Assembly (NCBI GenBank): GCA_000227505.4
Contig: AGIF02000001.1
Coordinates: 578,035 to 642,034 of the forward strand
Origin: a gamma proteobacterium HIMB55
GTDB lineage: Bacteria; Pseudomonadota; Gammaproteobacteria; Pseudomonadales; Halieaceae
Direction of reading: 5' to 3'
Length of the DNA stretch: 64,000 bases
Part shown: positions 19,695 to 28,860 of the stretch, one piece after another
Layout of the letters: every line of letters starts with the position of its first letter
Position numbering within the stretch: the first letter of the stretch is position 1
The notes under the pieces: model-generated
Told to the model about the DNA's origin: nothing
Database searches by the model: none
The model's input: only the letters and a program-made list of their open reading frames with translations
Made by a program: the position numbers and the translations under genes

Positions 19695-19931
19695 ATGGCT
19701 ATCAACTGGGAACCCAGCGAATTTGATAAGGTTTTTGTCGTGTCGGGCACGCTCTCAGTGGCGACGGCATCGGGCGAGCGAGTACTGGGGTATCCACAGT
19801 CTGTATCGGTCTCAGCAAGCGATCCGCAAAGTGCAAAAGCGAAAGTACGAGCAATGCTTCTGTCTAGAGAGGGTGCTAGTGAAACTGAAATCAAGCAGGA
19901 CCAGCTCATAGTGTTGACGCAATCTGATTGA
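19695..19931 (+). CDS. Small hypothetical protein
   Basis: A 78-residue soluble protein (MAINWEPSEFDKVFVVSG...). GGGGAG lies 6 bases before the ATG at 19695; an in-frame ATG at 19665 lacks this. It is Ser/Ala-rich with one likely beta segment and a final helix (DPQSAKAKVRAMLLSREGAS). It has no signal peptide, membrane segment or motif I recognise. It stands alone between tRNA-Pro and the leftward glutaredoxin fusion. Confidence 0.5.
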   Translation: MAINWEPSEFDKVFVVSGTLSVATASGERVLGYPQSVSVSASDPQSAKAKVRAMLLSREGASETEIKQDQLIVLTQSD

Positions 19932-19978
19932 TCAGAACCGTCAGCCTGATAGTTATCCTTCAATCGCTTCAATTGATA

Positions 19979-20725
19979 CTACAGAGAAAAGAGCATCCAA
20001 CTTCCCATACCCATCATCATCAGGTTCTCGGTGAGCGAGATAAAGCCGAGTGGTACGTTACTGTCACCACCGACACAGGCGCATTTCAGGTCGCGTTTCT
20101 CAATGTAGACGGCTTTGAACACTGAAACGGTCCCAATCGTCCCAATGGTCAGCGCAATGGGTGCTGAAAGCCATATCAGTGCACCTGAAAGCATGGAAAT
20201 CCCCGCGAAGGCCTCGCCATAGGGGTAGACATAGCCATAGCGTACCCAGCGTTTTGCCAGCAGGTCATAGTTGAGGAACATGGTGGAAAAGGTCTCAACG
20301 TTTTGGAGCTTTTGAACCGCGAGGAAACACATCGATAGGGCAATGAACCATTCAACGGTTTTTCCTGTCAGCAGCGTTGTACTCGTCAGCCAAGTCAGAG
20401 AAACGGCCATCAGTGCTGCAACGGCGAAAATAGCGATCACCGGTCGATAGGTTTTATTATTGGGGTCTTTGACCTTGTAACCGAGGCGAACTTTCAACGC
20501 ATCAAACCCACCCACATGCTCATCACCTAGCCAAATCTGCGGGGTGGTTCGAACATCGTGCTCAGCTTTAAAGGCGTCCGTCATTTCTTTTGTCGATAGA
20601 TGGCGGTCATCAACCTGGTAGCCATGCCGTGATAAGAGATCCATTGCTTTCAGCCCATAGGGGCAAGTGTGCGTGGGCATCATCATTCGGTAAAGCGTTG
20701 CTGATTTTTCGGAGGCCTGGGACAT
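19979..20725 (-). CDS. Membrane-anchored glutaredoxin-MauE/DoxX-like fusion
   Basis: A 248-residue protein from the ATG at 20725, preceded by AAGGATG; the open frame extends 32 codons further but lacks a good ribosome site. Residues 10-85 form a glutaredoxin domain. The redox motif is CPYG (Cys21, monothiol type), with the cis-Pro segment TTPQIWLGDEHVGGFDAL. Residues 100-248 carry four membrane helices of the MauE/DoxX type, with a CACVGG motif near the end. The likely role is thiol redox or oxidative folding at the inner membrane, moving electrons between a cytoplasmic Grx domain and membrane cysteines. This is inferred from domain content. Confidence 0.7.
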   Translation of the reverse strand: MSQASEKSATLYRMMMPTHTCPYGLKAMDLLSRHGYQVDDRHLSTKEMTDAFKAEHDVRTTPQIWLGDEHVGGFDALKVRLGYKVKDPNNKTYRPVIAIFAVAALMAVSLTWLTSTTLLTGKTVEWFIALSMCFLAVQKLQNVETFSTMFLNYDLLAKRWVRYGYVYPYGEAFAGISMLSGALIWLSAPIALTIGTIGTVSVFKAVYIEKRDLKCACVGGDSNVPLGFISLTENLMMMGMGSWMLFSL

Positions 20726-20871
20726 CAGTTCATCCTTCTGTTTTTGCCTATTGCGCACGCAATAATGTGGGGGTAAAGCCTGGAAATGACAAGAGAAATG
20801 CTCAGTCCAATGACTATTCAAATGAGAAGAAGAATAAGCTTTAACGGGCTCTGCGCATTGTACTTAGCAAC

Positions 20872-21276
20872 TCAGTCCCGCTGACTTACCTCGGCCATGA
20901 TACGTGCGATACGGTTAGTCCAGGCGCGTTCGAAGTCGCCAGACCAATCTTCGCCGAGCGTCTCTTCAGCAACCTCGAAAAATGCTTTGAATAAGCTTTC
21001 ATACATGCTCTTAGTCACGGAGTAAGAACTGACATGATTATCGAGTTCCCAAGCGAGGAAACCGTCGCTTTCAAAAGGATCATCAGATAGGAAAAGTTCG
21101 AGCACAGAGGCGAACATGCGACCTCGCATATGCTCGTCCGAATATTCCATGAGACTGGCGGCACTTGCGTCAAGCTCAAAGAACCTGCGGTAAACGTGAG
21201 GGGTAATGTCTTCTAAGCAATCGCCACAGAGAGTGAGCGATTCAGAAATAATCGCGATATCACTTTGAGAGCTCAT
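20872..21276 (-). CDS. Single-domain globin-like protein
   Basis: A 134-residue all-helical protein resembling the globin domain of flavohemoglobins. It has VYRRFFELDASAASLMEYS in the B/C region, and the F-helix candidate proximal histidine is His81 in ELDNHVSSYSVTKSMYESLF. It ends with FERAWTNRIARIM, like the family's H helix (AW). No reductase domain follows. Likely roles are O2/NO binding or sensing. It lies on the same strand as the glutaredoxin fusion, 146 bases upstream of it. The call rests on pattern similarity only. Confidence 0.65.
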   Translation of the reverse strand: MSSQSDIAIISESLTLCGDCLEDITPHVYRRFFELDASAASLMEYSDEHMRGRMFASVLELFLSDDPFESDGFLAWELDNHVSSYSVTKSMYESLFKAFFEVAEETLGEDWSGDFERAWTNRIARIMAEVSQRD

Positions 21277-21415
21277 ACGCTAGGGCCACGATTCACTGGC
21301 GTCGAAAGGCCAATGGCTTGATCAAGATTATCGAGTGTTAGCATCGGGCCTTATTCATTGAGACACATTGGCTGATATTCGCGCCCTGAAAGAATCGAGG
21401 GCGCGAAACAAATCA

Positions 21416-22834
21416 CTACGCCAACTTCTCGATGACGCCGCCAAAGAGTTCATCATCACTGGGCAGTGTTTTGGCTTCCTTGAGCGGCTTTGAGACCCAA
21501 GTGATGTTAACCAAGTGCTCCCAGTTGATGTTCTCATTGGTGGAGTTACCGCCCCAGCTGCCGCAACCCAAGGAGAACGTCTGGCGCATACCGTTCCAGA
21601 GGTTTCCGCTGTTCGACGGCGCTTGCGGTTGATTCACCATGACGCGCGAGGTCTTGGTACCACTTGCTAAGGTGATGATGTTGTCATCGCTGTTCGAGTA
21701 AATGCCGCAGGAGTGTCCCATGCCTTGGTACTCTTGGATGGCATTGGTAAGCGCTACTGCTTCGTTGATGTCCGCAACCTTGTAGTAGGCCATGACAGCC
21801 GAGAGTTTCTCGCCCGAGAAGGGGTATTCGCGACCGACTCCCTCGTAGGGGACGATGATGAACTTCCGGTCTTCTGGGATGCTGAAACCTGACATCTCGG
21901 CGAGTACTTGTGGCTGCTTTACAACAGCAGCTGTATTCAAAGCGCCGTCGTGCCACAGAACCGCGGCAATCTTGTCAGCTTCTTCGGCTGATGCGACATA
22001 ACCACCCTCTGCGATCAGATTACTGAGTAGTTCGTCATAGACGCTCTCAAGGACAATAACCGAGTTGTCGGCAGAGCAGGATGCGGCGAGGTCGAGTGTT
22101 TTGGAGATGCGAATCTTCTCGGCGGTATCGACGAGATCAGCCGTATCGTCGACAGTAATAACGGCATTGCCCGCGCCTACGCCCAATGCCGGTGTGCCGC
22201 TTGAGTAGGCCGCAGTGACCATGCCGGGGCCGCCTGTTGCCAGGATGCGGTCGCATTGACACATTAATTCTTCAGTCTTCCCAATAGAGGGCTGAGCCAT
22301 CGTTTGGACGAGATCTGCGGGGGCACCCATTTTCTCGATAGCATCGCGCATCTTGTTGACGATCGTCATATTGATGAACTTAGCGCGAGGGTGGGGAGCA
22401 ATGACGATGGCGTTACGTCCCTTAACCGCGTTGATGCTCTTGATGACCGGCGTTGCTTCTGGGTTCGTCGAGGGTGACAGCGCTCCTATCACACCCACAG
22501 GCTTGCAGATTTTGATGATATTGCGCTCGAGGTCTTCTTCAATAATACCCACCGATTTATCGGGGAGGATATCCATCAGCGTTGCGCGAGTTTTCACTGA
22601 AATCTTGGCGAACTTCCCGTTGTAGTCCCCGAGTTGTGTCTCATCGAGCGTTTGTTGCGCAAGTTCTTCAGCGACGCCGGGCTGAGCACAAGACCACACC
22701 ATGGCTTTGATGAGTTCGTCTACCTGCTCCTGTGTGTAATCGGCAATTGCCGCTTGAGCCACGCGTGCACGCTCAATCAAAGCTTCAACTTCTGCCACTT
22801 CTTCGGGCAGTGCCACCGTTTCAGGTGTCGCCAT
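21416..22834 (-). CDS. Acylating aldehyde dehydrogenase (SauS/EutE-like)
   Basis: A 472-residue CoA-acylating aldehyde dehydrogenase of the EutE/AdhE-N/SauS group, converting an aldehyde with CoA and NAD(P)+ to acyl-CoA. The N-terminal helix EVEALIERARVAQAAIADYT and the CKPVGVIGALSPSTNPEATP segment are typical of this group. The catalytic Cys is in DLAASCSADNSVIVLES. The C-terminal NLWNGMRQTFSLGCGSWGGN resembles the sulfoacetaldehyde/acetaldehyde branch. Substrate cannot be fixed from the sequence, and no sulfonate transporter or microcompartment gene is nearby. Confidence 0.85.
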   Translation of the reverse strand: MATPETVALPEEVAEVEALIERARVAQAAIADYTQEQVDELIKAMVWSCAQPGVAEELAQQTLDETQLGDYNGKFAKISVKTRATLMDILPDKSVGIIEEDLERNIIKICKPVGVIGALSPSTNPEATPVIKSINAVKGRNAIVIAPHPRAKFINMTIVNKMRDAIEKMGAPADLVQTMAQPSIGKTEELMCQCDRILATGGPGMVTAAYSSGTPALGVGAGNAVITVDDTADLVDTAEKIRISKTLDLAASCSADNSVIVLESVYDELLSNLIAEGGYVASAEEADKIAAVLWHDGALNTAAVVKQPQVLAEMSGFSIPEDRKFIIVPYEGVGREYPFSGEKLSAVMAYYKVADINEAVALTNAIQEYQGMGHSCGIYSNSDDNIITLASGTKTSRVMVNQPQAPSNSGNLWNGMRQTFSLGCGSWGGNSTNENINWEHLVNITWVSKPLKEAKTLPSDDELFGGVIEKLA

Positions 22835-22884
22835 GAGAATCCCCTTATCTTTTTTTACAAAATACCACAGCTGTTTGCGTCATT

Positions 22885-23889
22885 TTACGCAACTCGAATC
22901 ATTCGTTTACCCCGATTTTCACCGGCCAATAGTCCAATAAGACCTGCGGGTGCCTGATCTAAACCCTTAAGGATGTCCTCGACGATTTTGAGCTCGCCTT
23001 GGCGTGCCCAGAGCGACAAGTTGTGAACGGCATCTGCATCAAGATATGCGTAATCGCTGACAATAAAACCTTCCATGCGGAGCCGTTTGGTCACGAGAAG
23101 ACCGGGCACGCCGAAGGGTCCGGGCTTTGGTTTGCCATCGTACATCGACACAGCGCCACAGCAGGCAATTCGACCTTTCATATTCATGGCGAATAAAGCC
23201 GTTTGCAGGATGTCACCACCCGTATTATCGAAGTACACATCGATACCGCGGGGTGCGGCAGCTTGCAGTTGATCGCGGAGCGATTGTTCGGTGCTTTTGT
23301 AGTTGATGCAGGCGTCAAAGCCGAGTTCACTCTCAACCCAGCGACACTTCTCATCACCTCCGGCAACACCAATAACGCGAGCACCTTTAATCCGACCGAT
23401 TTGCCCAACGATCGATCCCACGGAACCGGCTGCTGCTGAGACCAGTAACGTCTCACCCGCATGTATGCCGGCAACATTGATGAGCCCGTGATAAGCCGTC
23501 AGACCTGCGACGCCCAGTAATGACAATCCGTGGCTAAGCGGGCCTTCATGTTCGGGCACGGCCGTGACCAGATCGCCCTGAACTACCGCGTATTCCTGCC
23601 AACCAACATCTGCCATGACCAGGTCACCGACTGCCCACGAAGCATGTTTGGAATCAATCACCTCACCAATGCCATAGCTCGCCATCACATCGCCACCGGC
23701 GAGCGCACTGCGATAGGTAGCGCCCTGCATCCAGGCGCGATTCGCAGCGTCTTGCGACAAGATAAGGGTTTTGATGACAACCTCACCATCCGCGGCCGTG
23801 GCGACCGCAACTTCGTCAGAGCTAAAACAATCGTGAGTTAATTTGTCGGTGGGAAGTTGGCTAAGGAGAATGCGTTTGTTTGTGAGCAT
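22885..23889 (-). CDS. NADP-dependent MDR-family oxidoreductase (CurA/PTGR-like)
   Basis: A 334-residue zinc-less medium-chain dehydrogenase/reductase like the leukotriene B4 12-hydroxydehydrogenase / CurA family. It has the nucleotide-binding loop SAAAGSVGSIVGQIGRIKGA, then GIDVYFDNTGGDILQTAL and the RIACCGAVSMYDG segment. It probably reduces alpha,beta-unsaturated carbonyls with NADPH. I start it at the ATG 23889 preceded by GGAAA; a TTG 12 bases upstream is also in frame. It lies 50 bases upstream of the aldehyde dehydrogenase on the same strand, so the two may be co-transcribed. Confidence 0.85.
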   Translation of the reverse strand: MLTNKRILLSQLPTDKLTHDCFSSDEVAVATAADGEVVIKTLILSQDAANRAWMQGATYRSALAGGDVMASYGIGEVIDSKHASWAVGDLVMADVGWQEYAVVQGDLVTAVPEHEGPLSHGLSLLGVAGLTAYHGLINVAGIHAGETLLVSAAAGSVGSIVGQIGRIKGARVIGVAGGDEKCRWVESELGFDACINYKSTEQSLRDQLQAAAPRGIDVYFDNTGGDILQTALFAMNMKGRIACCGAVSMYDGKPKPGPFGVPGLLVTKRLRMEGFIVSDYAYLDADAVHNLSLWARQGELKIVEDILKGLDQAPAGLIGLLAGENRGKRMIRVA

Positions 23890-24123
23890 TGTGATTTCCA
23901 AGAGTATTTTTTTATTAGTATCGCGCTTCGATAAATCATACGCGAAAGCTTGGATCCAAGCTGTTAAATACGATTGTTATCGAGGTAATTCCATGAAGTT
24001 ACTTTTTGCGCAGTGGTCGCACGGTCGCTTTATGACACCCACAGCGGGGTAGGTCAGTGGCCATACCATTGGCCCAGCTGCATCAATAATTTAACCTAGT
24101 GTTTTCGGGGAGGGGAGTTGGCG

Positions 24124-25308
24124 ATGGGTTCAGCCACACATTGGACAAAACTCAATTGGGAAGATCCGTTCGAGCTTGACGCGCAGTTGACGGAAGAGCA
24201 GCGCATGGTAAGAGAGTCTGCTCGTCAATACGCCCAAGATCGACTGGCTCCGCGCGTCACTGCTGCGTTTAGACACGAGGAAACCGACCCCAATATCTTT
24301 AGAGAGATGGGTGAAGTGGGCCTATTAGGCCCCACCATTGAGGGGTACGGCTGTCCTGGTGTCGATTACGTGAGTTACGGCCTGATTGCTCGTGAGGTTG
24401 AGCGGGTCGATTCTGGTTATCGCTCGATGTTAAGCGTGCAGTCATCACTCGTGATGTACCCCATCTTTGCCTACGGCACTGATGCTCAGCGCGAGAAGTA
24501 TCTTCCCAAACTTGCCACAGGTGAATGGATAGGGTGTTTTGGCCTGACGGAACCGGACCATGGATCAGACCCCGGCGGAATGATAACTCGTGCCCGATCC
24601 ACAGAAGGTGGCTACCGCGTAACCGGCGCAAAAATGTGGATTTCAAACAGCCCTATCGCCGATGTATTTGTCGTGTGGGCAAAAACGGATGATGGCGTCA
24701 TTCGCGGTTTTGTTTTAGAAAAGGGTATGGAAGGCCTGTCTGCCCCAAAAATAGAGGGCAAATTGGCGCTCCGCGCTTCCATTACAGGCGAGATTGTCAT
24801 GGATGACGTCTTTGTGCCTGAGGAAAACTTGCTCCCCAATGTGTCCGGGCTAAAAGGGCCTTTCGGGTGTTTAAACAACGCCCGGTATGGGATTGCCTGG
24901 GGTACTTTGGGCGCAGCAGAAACCTGCTGGCATGCTGCCCTCGATTACACCCTCGATAGAAAGCAGTTCGGTAAGCCACTTGCGGCAACGCAGTTGGTGC
25001 AAAAGAAGCTGGCTGATATGCAAACCGAAATAGGCATTGGACTGCAGTCTTGTTTACGTGCCGGTCAAATGTTGAGTGACGGTGCGATATCGCCCGATCT
25101 CATCAGTTTGATAAAGCGTAATAGCTGCGGCAAGGCGCTGGATATAGCGCGTACTGCTCGGGACATGCTCGGGGGCAATGGTATTTCTGACCAATACCCA
25201 GTGATGAGGCATATGGTCAATCTCGAAGTGGTCAACACCTACGAGGGTACACATGACATTCATGCACTTATTTTGGGGCGGTCGCAAACCGGTATCGCCG
25301 CGTTCTAG
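24124..25308 (+). CDS. gcdH: Glutaryl-CoA dehydrogenase-like acyl-CoA dehydrogenase
   Basis: A 394-residue flavoprotein. Glutaryl-CoA dehydrogenase oxidatively decarboxylates glutaryl-CoA to crotonyl-CoA in lysine and aromatic catabolism. Seen: [17 protein letters not shown] (flavin/substrate loop), [20 protein letters not shown], and the catalytic Glu in [20 protein letters not shown]. The N-terminus [20 protein letters not shown] is typical of GcdH rather than other acyl-CoA dehydrogenases. The ATG at 24124 follows AGGGGAG at a good distance; a TTG at 24118 abuts the Shine-Dalgarno. No regulator or glutaryl-CoA transferase is adjacent. Confidence 0.88.
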   Translation: MGSATHWTKLNWEDPFELDAQLTEEQRMVRESARQYAQDRLAPRVTAAFRHEETDPNIFREMGEVGLLGPTIEGYGCPGVDYVSYGLIAREVERVDSGYRSMLSVQSSLVMYPIFAYGTDAQREKYLPKLATGEWIGCFGLTEPDHGSDPGGMITRARSTEGGYRVTGAKMWISNSPIADVFVVWAKTDDGVIRGFVLEKGMEGLSAPKIEGKLALRASITGEIVMDDVFVPEENLLPNVSGLKGPFGCLNNARYGIAWGTLGAAETCWHAALDYTLDRKQFGKPLAATQLVQKKLADMQTEIGIGLQSCLRAGQMLSDGAISPDLISLIKRNSCGKALDIARTARDMLGGNGISDQYPVMRHMVNLEVVNTYEGTHDIHALILGRSQTGIAAF

Positions 25309-25972
25309 ACTTTCAATCTTCTCAAAATGTTTGGTCAGGACCTGTTGTCTTTTGGTCTTGGCTCCTGCAAGCCTTCAGGCTCTAGCCGACGACACGGCCT
25401 CTGTGGATGCCATCATTGATGCTTACTACGAGGTCATCTCGGGTCCGGTAGGTTTTGTTTATGACGCCGAGCGAGACGAAAACATTCATGCGCCGGACGC
25501 GCTGATCACGAAGTTCTTCTTGGATGGCACGGTGCAGCAGCACGACTTCAAAACCGAGCAAGCTTTGATCGTGACGCCCTATGAGACGCCGTTTTTCGAG
25601 TTTGAAGTCGACAGAAAGATCGAGCAATTCGGCAATATCGCCCACGTATGGAGCGAGTTTGAGATGAAGACCGAATCCGATGGCGATGCCTACGGCGGTG
25701 GCTTCAATAGCATCACTCTAAAGTTTATGGACGGTCGATGGTGGATTGCGTCATGGTCGACGCAGTACAAGGCGCCAACAACCGATTCCCTGAAATTACC
25801 GCCAGCACAATTGGTCGACTTGGACACGGATGAATTCGCTGAGGTGGTGAAGTCGATTGTCCAAGATACGCTTCAGGCCTGTGAGGTTCAGGGCGGTATG
25901 GAAGGCCGTGCCAAAATGAATTTGGCGGTGGTGGGCGAGGTTAAGGCAAAACTGGTTTGCGAAACTGACTAG
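25253..25972 (+). CDS. Exported NTF2/SnoaL-like protein, unknown function
   Basis: A 239-residue protein overlapping gcdH by 56 bases. The ATG at 25253 follows GAGGG at 5 bases. The first 45 residues are basic then hydrophobic ([17 protein letters not shown]) and look like a signal peptide cleaved at ALA|DD. A TTG at 25331 would give a more compact signal. The mature part has a cone-like alpha+beta pattern ([17 protein letters not shown], then [20 protein letters not shown] and [13 protein letters not shown]), typical of NTF2-like/SnoaL folds. No catalytic residues can be assigned. Confidence 0.6.
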   Translation: MTFMHLFWGGRKPVSPRSRLSIFSKCLVRTCCLLVLAPASLQALADDTASVDAIIDAYYEVISGPVGFVYDAERDENIHAPDALITKFFLDGTVQQHDFKTEQALIVTPYETPFFEFEVDRKIEQFGNIAHVWSEFEMKTESDGDAYGGGFNSITLKFMDGRWWIASWSTQYKAPTTDSLKLPPAQLVDLDTDEFAEVVKSIVQDTLQACEVQGGMEGRAKMNLAVVGEVKAKLVCETD

Positions 25973-26092
25973 TTCGGCATTTTTTATGAGCAGACTGATA
26001 TTTCATTCCGTAATGCGCGGATGATTGGGTTTTGCTCAAAACCACGATACCTTGCGTAGATTCCCTGTTACTTAGTTACGAGACCAAAGATC

Positions 26093-27496
26093 ATGGCAGC
26101 ACCACTCCCAAATCACCCACAACTTCGCGGAAACTATGGGCCAATTAATTTCGAGGCCTCTTATAGTGATTTGGTTGTCGAGGGGACGGTTCCTACTGAC
26201 CTCAGTGGTTCGCTTTATCGGATTGGACCCAATCCAAAGTTTGTGGAGGGTACCTACCATTGGTTCTTTGGCGCAGGGATGGTTCATGCCTTTCACATTG
26301 AGAATGGCCGCGTTGATTACATCAACCGATGGATACGCACACCGAAGTTTGAAAAAGAAGTCGAGTTGGGGCGCGGCCTCAATCTTGAAATCAATATCAA
26401 TCAAGAAACAGGGCAAATAGAAAGTAATCGTCGCAATGGTGTGGCGAATACACACATCCTCGCGCATGGGGATCATTTAGTAGCGCTGGAAGAGGGAAGT
26501 CACCCCTTCAGCGTTGACCCTACATCACTGTCGTCCGAGGGGTATGGAATTTATGGCGACGGCATAAAAGGTGCGATGACCGCACACCCTAAGATCGACC
26601 CACTCACGGGCGAACTGCATGGCTTTGGGTACATGACCGATCATTTTGGTAGCAACACCATGACTTACCACGTGATCGATAAGTCGGGGGCAACACTTCG
26701 GTCAGACGTTTTTGAAGCGCCGTATGCGGGGATGGTTCACGACTTTGTGATCACGCGTGACTACGTACTTTTCCCAATTTTCCCATTGACCTGCGATATG
26801 AGTCGTATTGCAAAGTTTGGGTTTCCGTTTGCCTTTGACAGCGCCGCAGGTGCCTTCATCGGTGTTCTCAAGCGCGGGGCCCCGGTCTCGGAAATTCGAT
26901 GGTTAGAAGCACCCGTCTGTTATGTTTATCACTACTTGAACGCGTGGAATGAAGGTAATCGCGTCACCTTTGATTCGATCGATTTCCCTATGGCGCCTAA
27001 TTTCCCAACGGCGGAAGGAAACCTTCCGGCACACGCTGATGCGCAGGGCAAACTTACTCGCTGGACTGTCGACGTGAATACCGGTGCGATTGATCGTGAA
27101 CAGACACTGGATGTCGCGTCTGAGTTTCCTCGAATCGACGATCGCTTCGCTGCTTCACGACATCGCCATGGATACATTGCAGCCGCTTCACAGCGGAGCA
27201 AGGGCGATGGAGGCTTATTCCACGAGATCACACATATCGACTACGACTCCGGCAACATTAAGAGCTGGGATGCGGGCTTCGGTAACGCTGTGTCTGAGCC
27301 TGTGTTCGTTGAAAAATCGGGAGATGCGAAAGAGGGTGAGGGATGGTTACTTGCAACCTTGTTTGATAACCAAACAACGACCTCGTCGCTGGTCATTCTG
27401 GATGCCCAAGCCGTTGAGGATGGTCCCGTCGCCAAAGCAAAACTCGATCATAGGATTCCCTACGGATTTCATGGAAGCTGGCGTCAAGGTCGTTAG
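26093..27496 (+). CDS. Carotenoid oxygenase (RPE65/CCD family)
   Basis: A 467-residue non-heme iron enzyme of the seven-bladed propeller carotenoid cleavage family. It starts with DLSGSLYRIGPNPKFVEGTY and HWFFGAGMVHAFHIENGRV. Four iron-binding His are plausible at TAHPKIDPLTGELHGFGYMT, MVHDFVITRDYVLFPIF, VYHYLNAWNEGNRV and the C-terminal IPYGFHGSW. It probably cleaves a carotenoid or apocarotenoid double bond with O2; a stilbene or lignin-fragment substrate is an alternative in this family. It stands alone about 15 kb from the photosynthesis cluster. The start at 26093 matches the family N-terminus. Confidence 0.88.
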   Translation: MAAPLPNHPQLRGNYGPINFEASYSDLVVEGTVPTDLSGSLYRIGPNPKFVEGTYHWFFGAGMVHAFHIENGRVDYINRWIRTPKFEKEVELGRGLNLEININQETGQIESNRRNGVANTHILAHGDHLVALEEGSHPFSVDPTSLSSEGYGIYGDGIKGAMTAHPKIDPLTGELHGFGYMTDHFGSNTMTYHVIDKSGATLRSDVFEAPYAGMVHDFVITRDYVLFPIFPLTCDMSRIAKFGFPFAFDSAAGAFIGVLKRGAPVSEIRWLEAPVCYVYHYLNAWNEGNRVTFDSIDFPMAPNFPTAEGNLPAHADAQGKLTRWTVDVNTGAIDREQTLDVASEFPRIDDRFAASRHRHGYIAAASQRSKGDGGLFHEITHIDYDSGNIKSWDAGFGNAVSEPVFVEKSGDAKEGEGWLLATLFDNQTTTSSLVILDAQAVEDGPVAKAKLDHRIPYGFHGSWRQGR

Positions 27497-27659
27497 TTCC
27501 GGTTAACCCTGAATCAGAGGTTCTGGTTGCGGGAGTGCTATTTACCGTTAGTTAATTATTTGATCGGTAATAACCTCAGGCTCGTGTTGTGTTTGGTGGC
27601 CGGGGTACTCATTAAAGAGGGGTCATGCATCGCGCAATCACCCCTTTAGTGAGTGATTG

Positions 27660-27684
27660 AACGCCAATTCTTTCGGGCGTTTTT
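27660..27684 (+). terminator. Intrinsic terminator after the carotenoid oxygenase
   Basis: AACGCC, a 10-base loop, then GGCGTT running into TTT. Upstream in the same 287-base gap, an imperfect 8-bp stem (arms at 27616-27623 and 27640-27647) without a T-run is also present. Confidence 0.6.
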
Positions 27685-27783
27685 CGCGCTTATTTTGTCT
27701 TGATTTTGTCGTGATTCTGATTTCCTATTGGCGGGTGTTTTTTGCGCCCGAAAATAGGTGAAAACTATGCATGAGTTATTCCC

Positions 27784-28860
27784 ATGACAGCCTCCAGCGC
27801 TGATCTAATTCAGGTCAGGTGGCCGTCGGGTGACGAGTTATCAATTCCCGCCCTTTGGCTCCGAGACAGCTGCCCTTGCCCTGACTGTCGTGTTGAGCAA
27901 ACGCAAGAGAAGCGTTTCCACCTAGCAAATCTCACCTCGCTATCGGCCCTGAATCTCGATGCGACGGAGCAGGGACTTGGCGTTCAGTGGTCCGATGGTC
28001 ATAAAAGTTATTTTGCGCGCAGTTTCTTTGAGTCTGACTACGCACAACCAAAGCAAGTTTGGCGTCCCTGGTCCGACGATTTTCTGCCCGGGCGTTATGA
28101 CTTTGAGGCATTTCAAACCGACAACGCCTATGCAGCCAAAGCGATTGGCGAGTTCCTCGAAACCGGTGTCCTCATTATCGAGAAGGCGCCGACTGACGAT
28201 CAAACACTCGAGCGTATGGCGCCGCGTTTTGGGCCCATTCGGGAAGTGTTGTTCGAGCGTATTCACAACGTCAAAGTCGATCCCAAGGGCTATAACGTTG
28301 CGCATACAAGTTTGGGCTTACCGCCGCACAACGATTTTGCGAGTTACTCGTGGCCACCCAGCGTTCAGGCCCTTCATATGTTGGGTAACGAGGCTGTTGG
28401 GGGGAATTCAACCATTTGCGACGGCTGGGCGGTCCTAGAAGAGTTTCGTCGGGATCACCCCGATGAGTTTGAAACCCTCTGCAGAGTGGCTGTGCCGTTT
28501 CGAGAATTCGATGAAGATAACGAGACGTATGCCTGCGAGCCAATCATTACCTTAAACCCGCGAGGTGAGATCTCTCTATTCCGCTACTCGAATCAGCTTA
28601 TGCAAACCATGGATTTTCGCGACCCTGAGACGGCTGTCTTTTACGACGCCTATCACAAACTGAGTCGTGTACTGCTTAACACGCGATTCTCACGCAGTTT
28701 CCGATTGAATGGTGGTGAAATGTTGGTTGTGGCCAGCCATCGTATCCTTCACGGGCGCGAGGCGATCACAAGCTCGGGTTATCGGCATTTGCAAGATGCC
28801 TATTTTGAACACGACAATATCCGCAACATGCTCACTGTGCTTAAGAGGTCACATGTCTGA
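27784..28860 (+). CDS. TmpA/gamma-butyrobetaine hydroxylase-like 2-oxoglutarate dioxygenase
   Basis: A 358-residue Fe(II)/2-oxoglutarate oxygenase. An N-terminal zinc-type domain (ALWLRDSCPCPDCR with Cys30, 32, 35, and His46) is shared with gamma-butyrobetaine and trimethyllysine hydroxylases. The catalytic jelly roll has the HxD pair His182/Asp184 (LPPHNDFASYSW) and distal His323 (RILHGREAI). TmpA, which hydroxylates 2-trimethylaminoethylphosphonate, belongs to this family and is paired with the HD-domain oxygenase TmpB. Here the next gene is an HD oxygenase overlapping by 8 bases, so TmpA is favoured over carnitine synthesis. No phosphonate transporter is adjacent. Confidence 0.75.
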   Translation: MTASSADLIQVRWPSGDELSIPALWLRDSCPCPDCRVEQTQEKRFHLANLTSLSALNLDATEQGLGVQWSDGHKSYFARSFFESDYAQPKQVWRPWSDDFLPGRYDFEAFQTDNAYAAKAIGEFLETGVLIIEKAPTDDQTLERMAPRFGPIREVLFERIHNVKVDPKGYNVAHTSLGLPPHNDFASYSWPPSVQALHMLGNEAVGGNSTICDGWAVLEEFRRDHPDEFETLCRVAVPFREFDEDNETYACEPIITLNPRGEISLFRYSNQLMQTMDFRDPETAVFYDAYHKLSRVLLNTRFSRSFRLNGGEMLVVASHRILHGREAITSSGYRHLQDAYFEHDNIRNMLTVLKRSHV

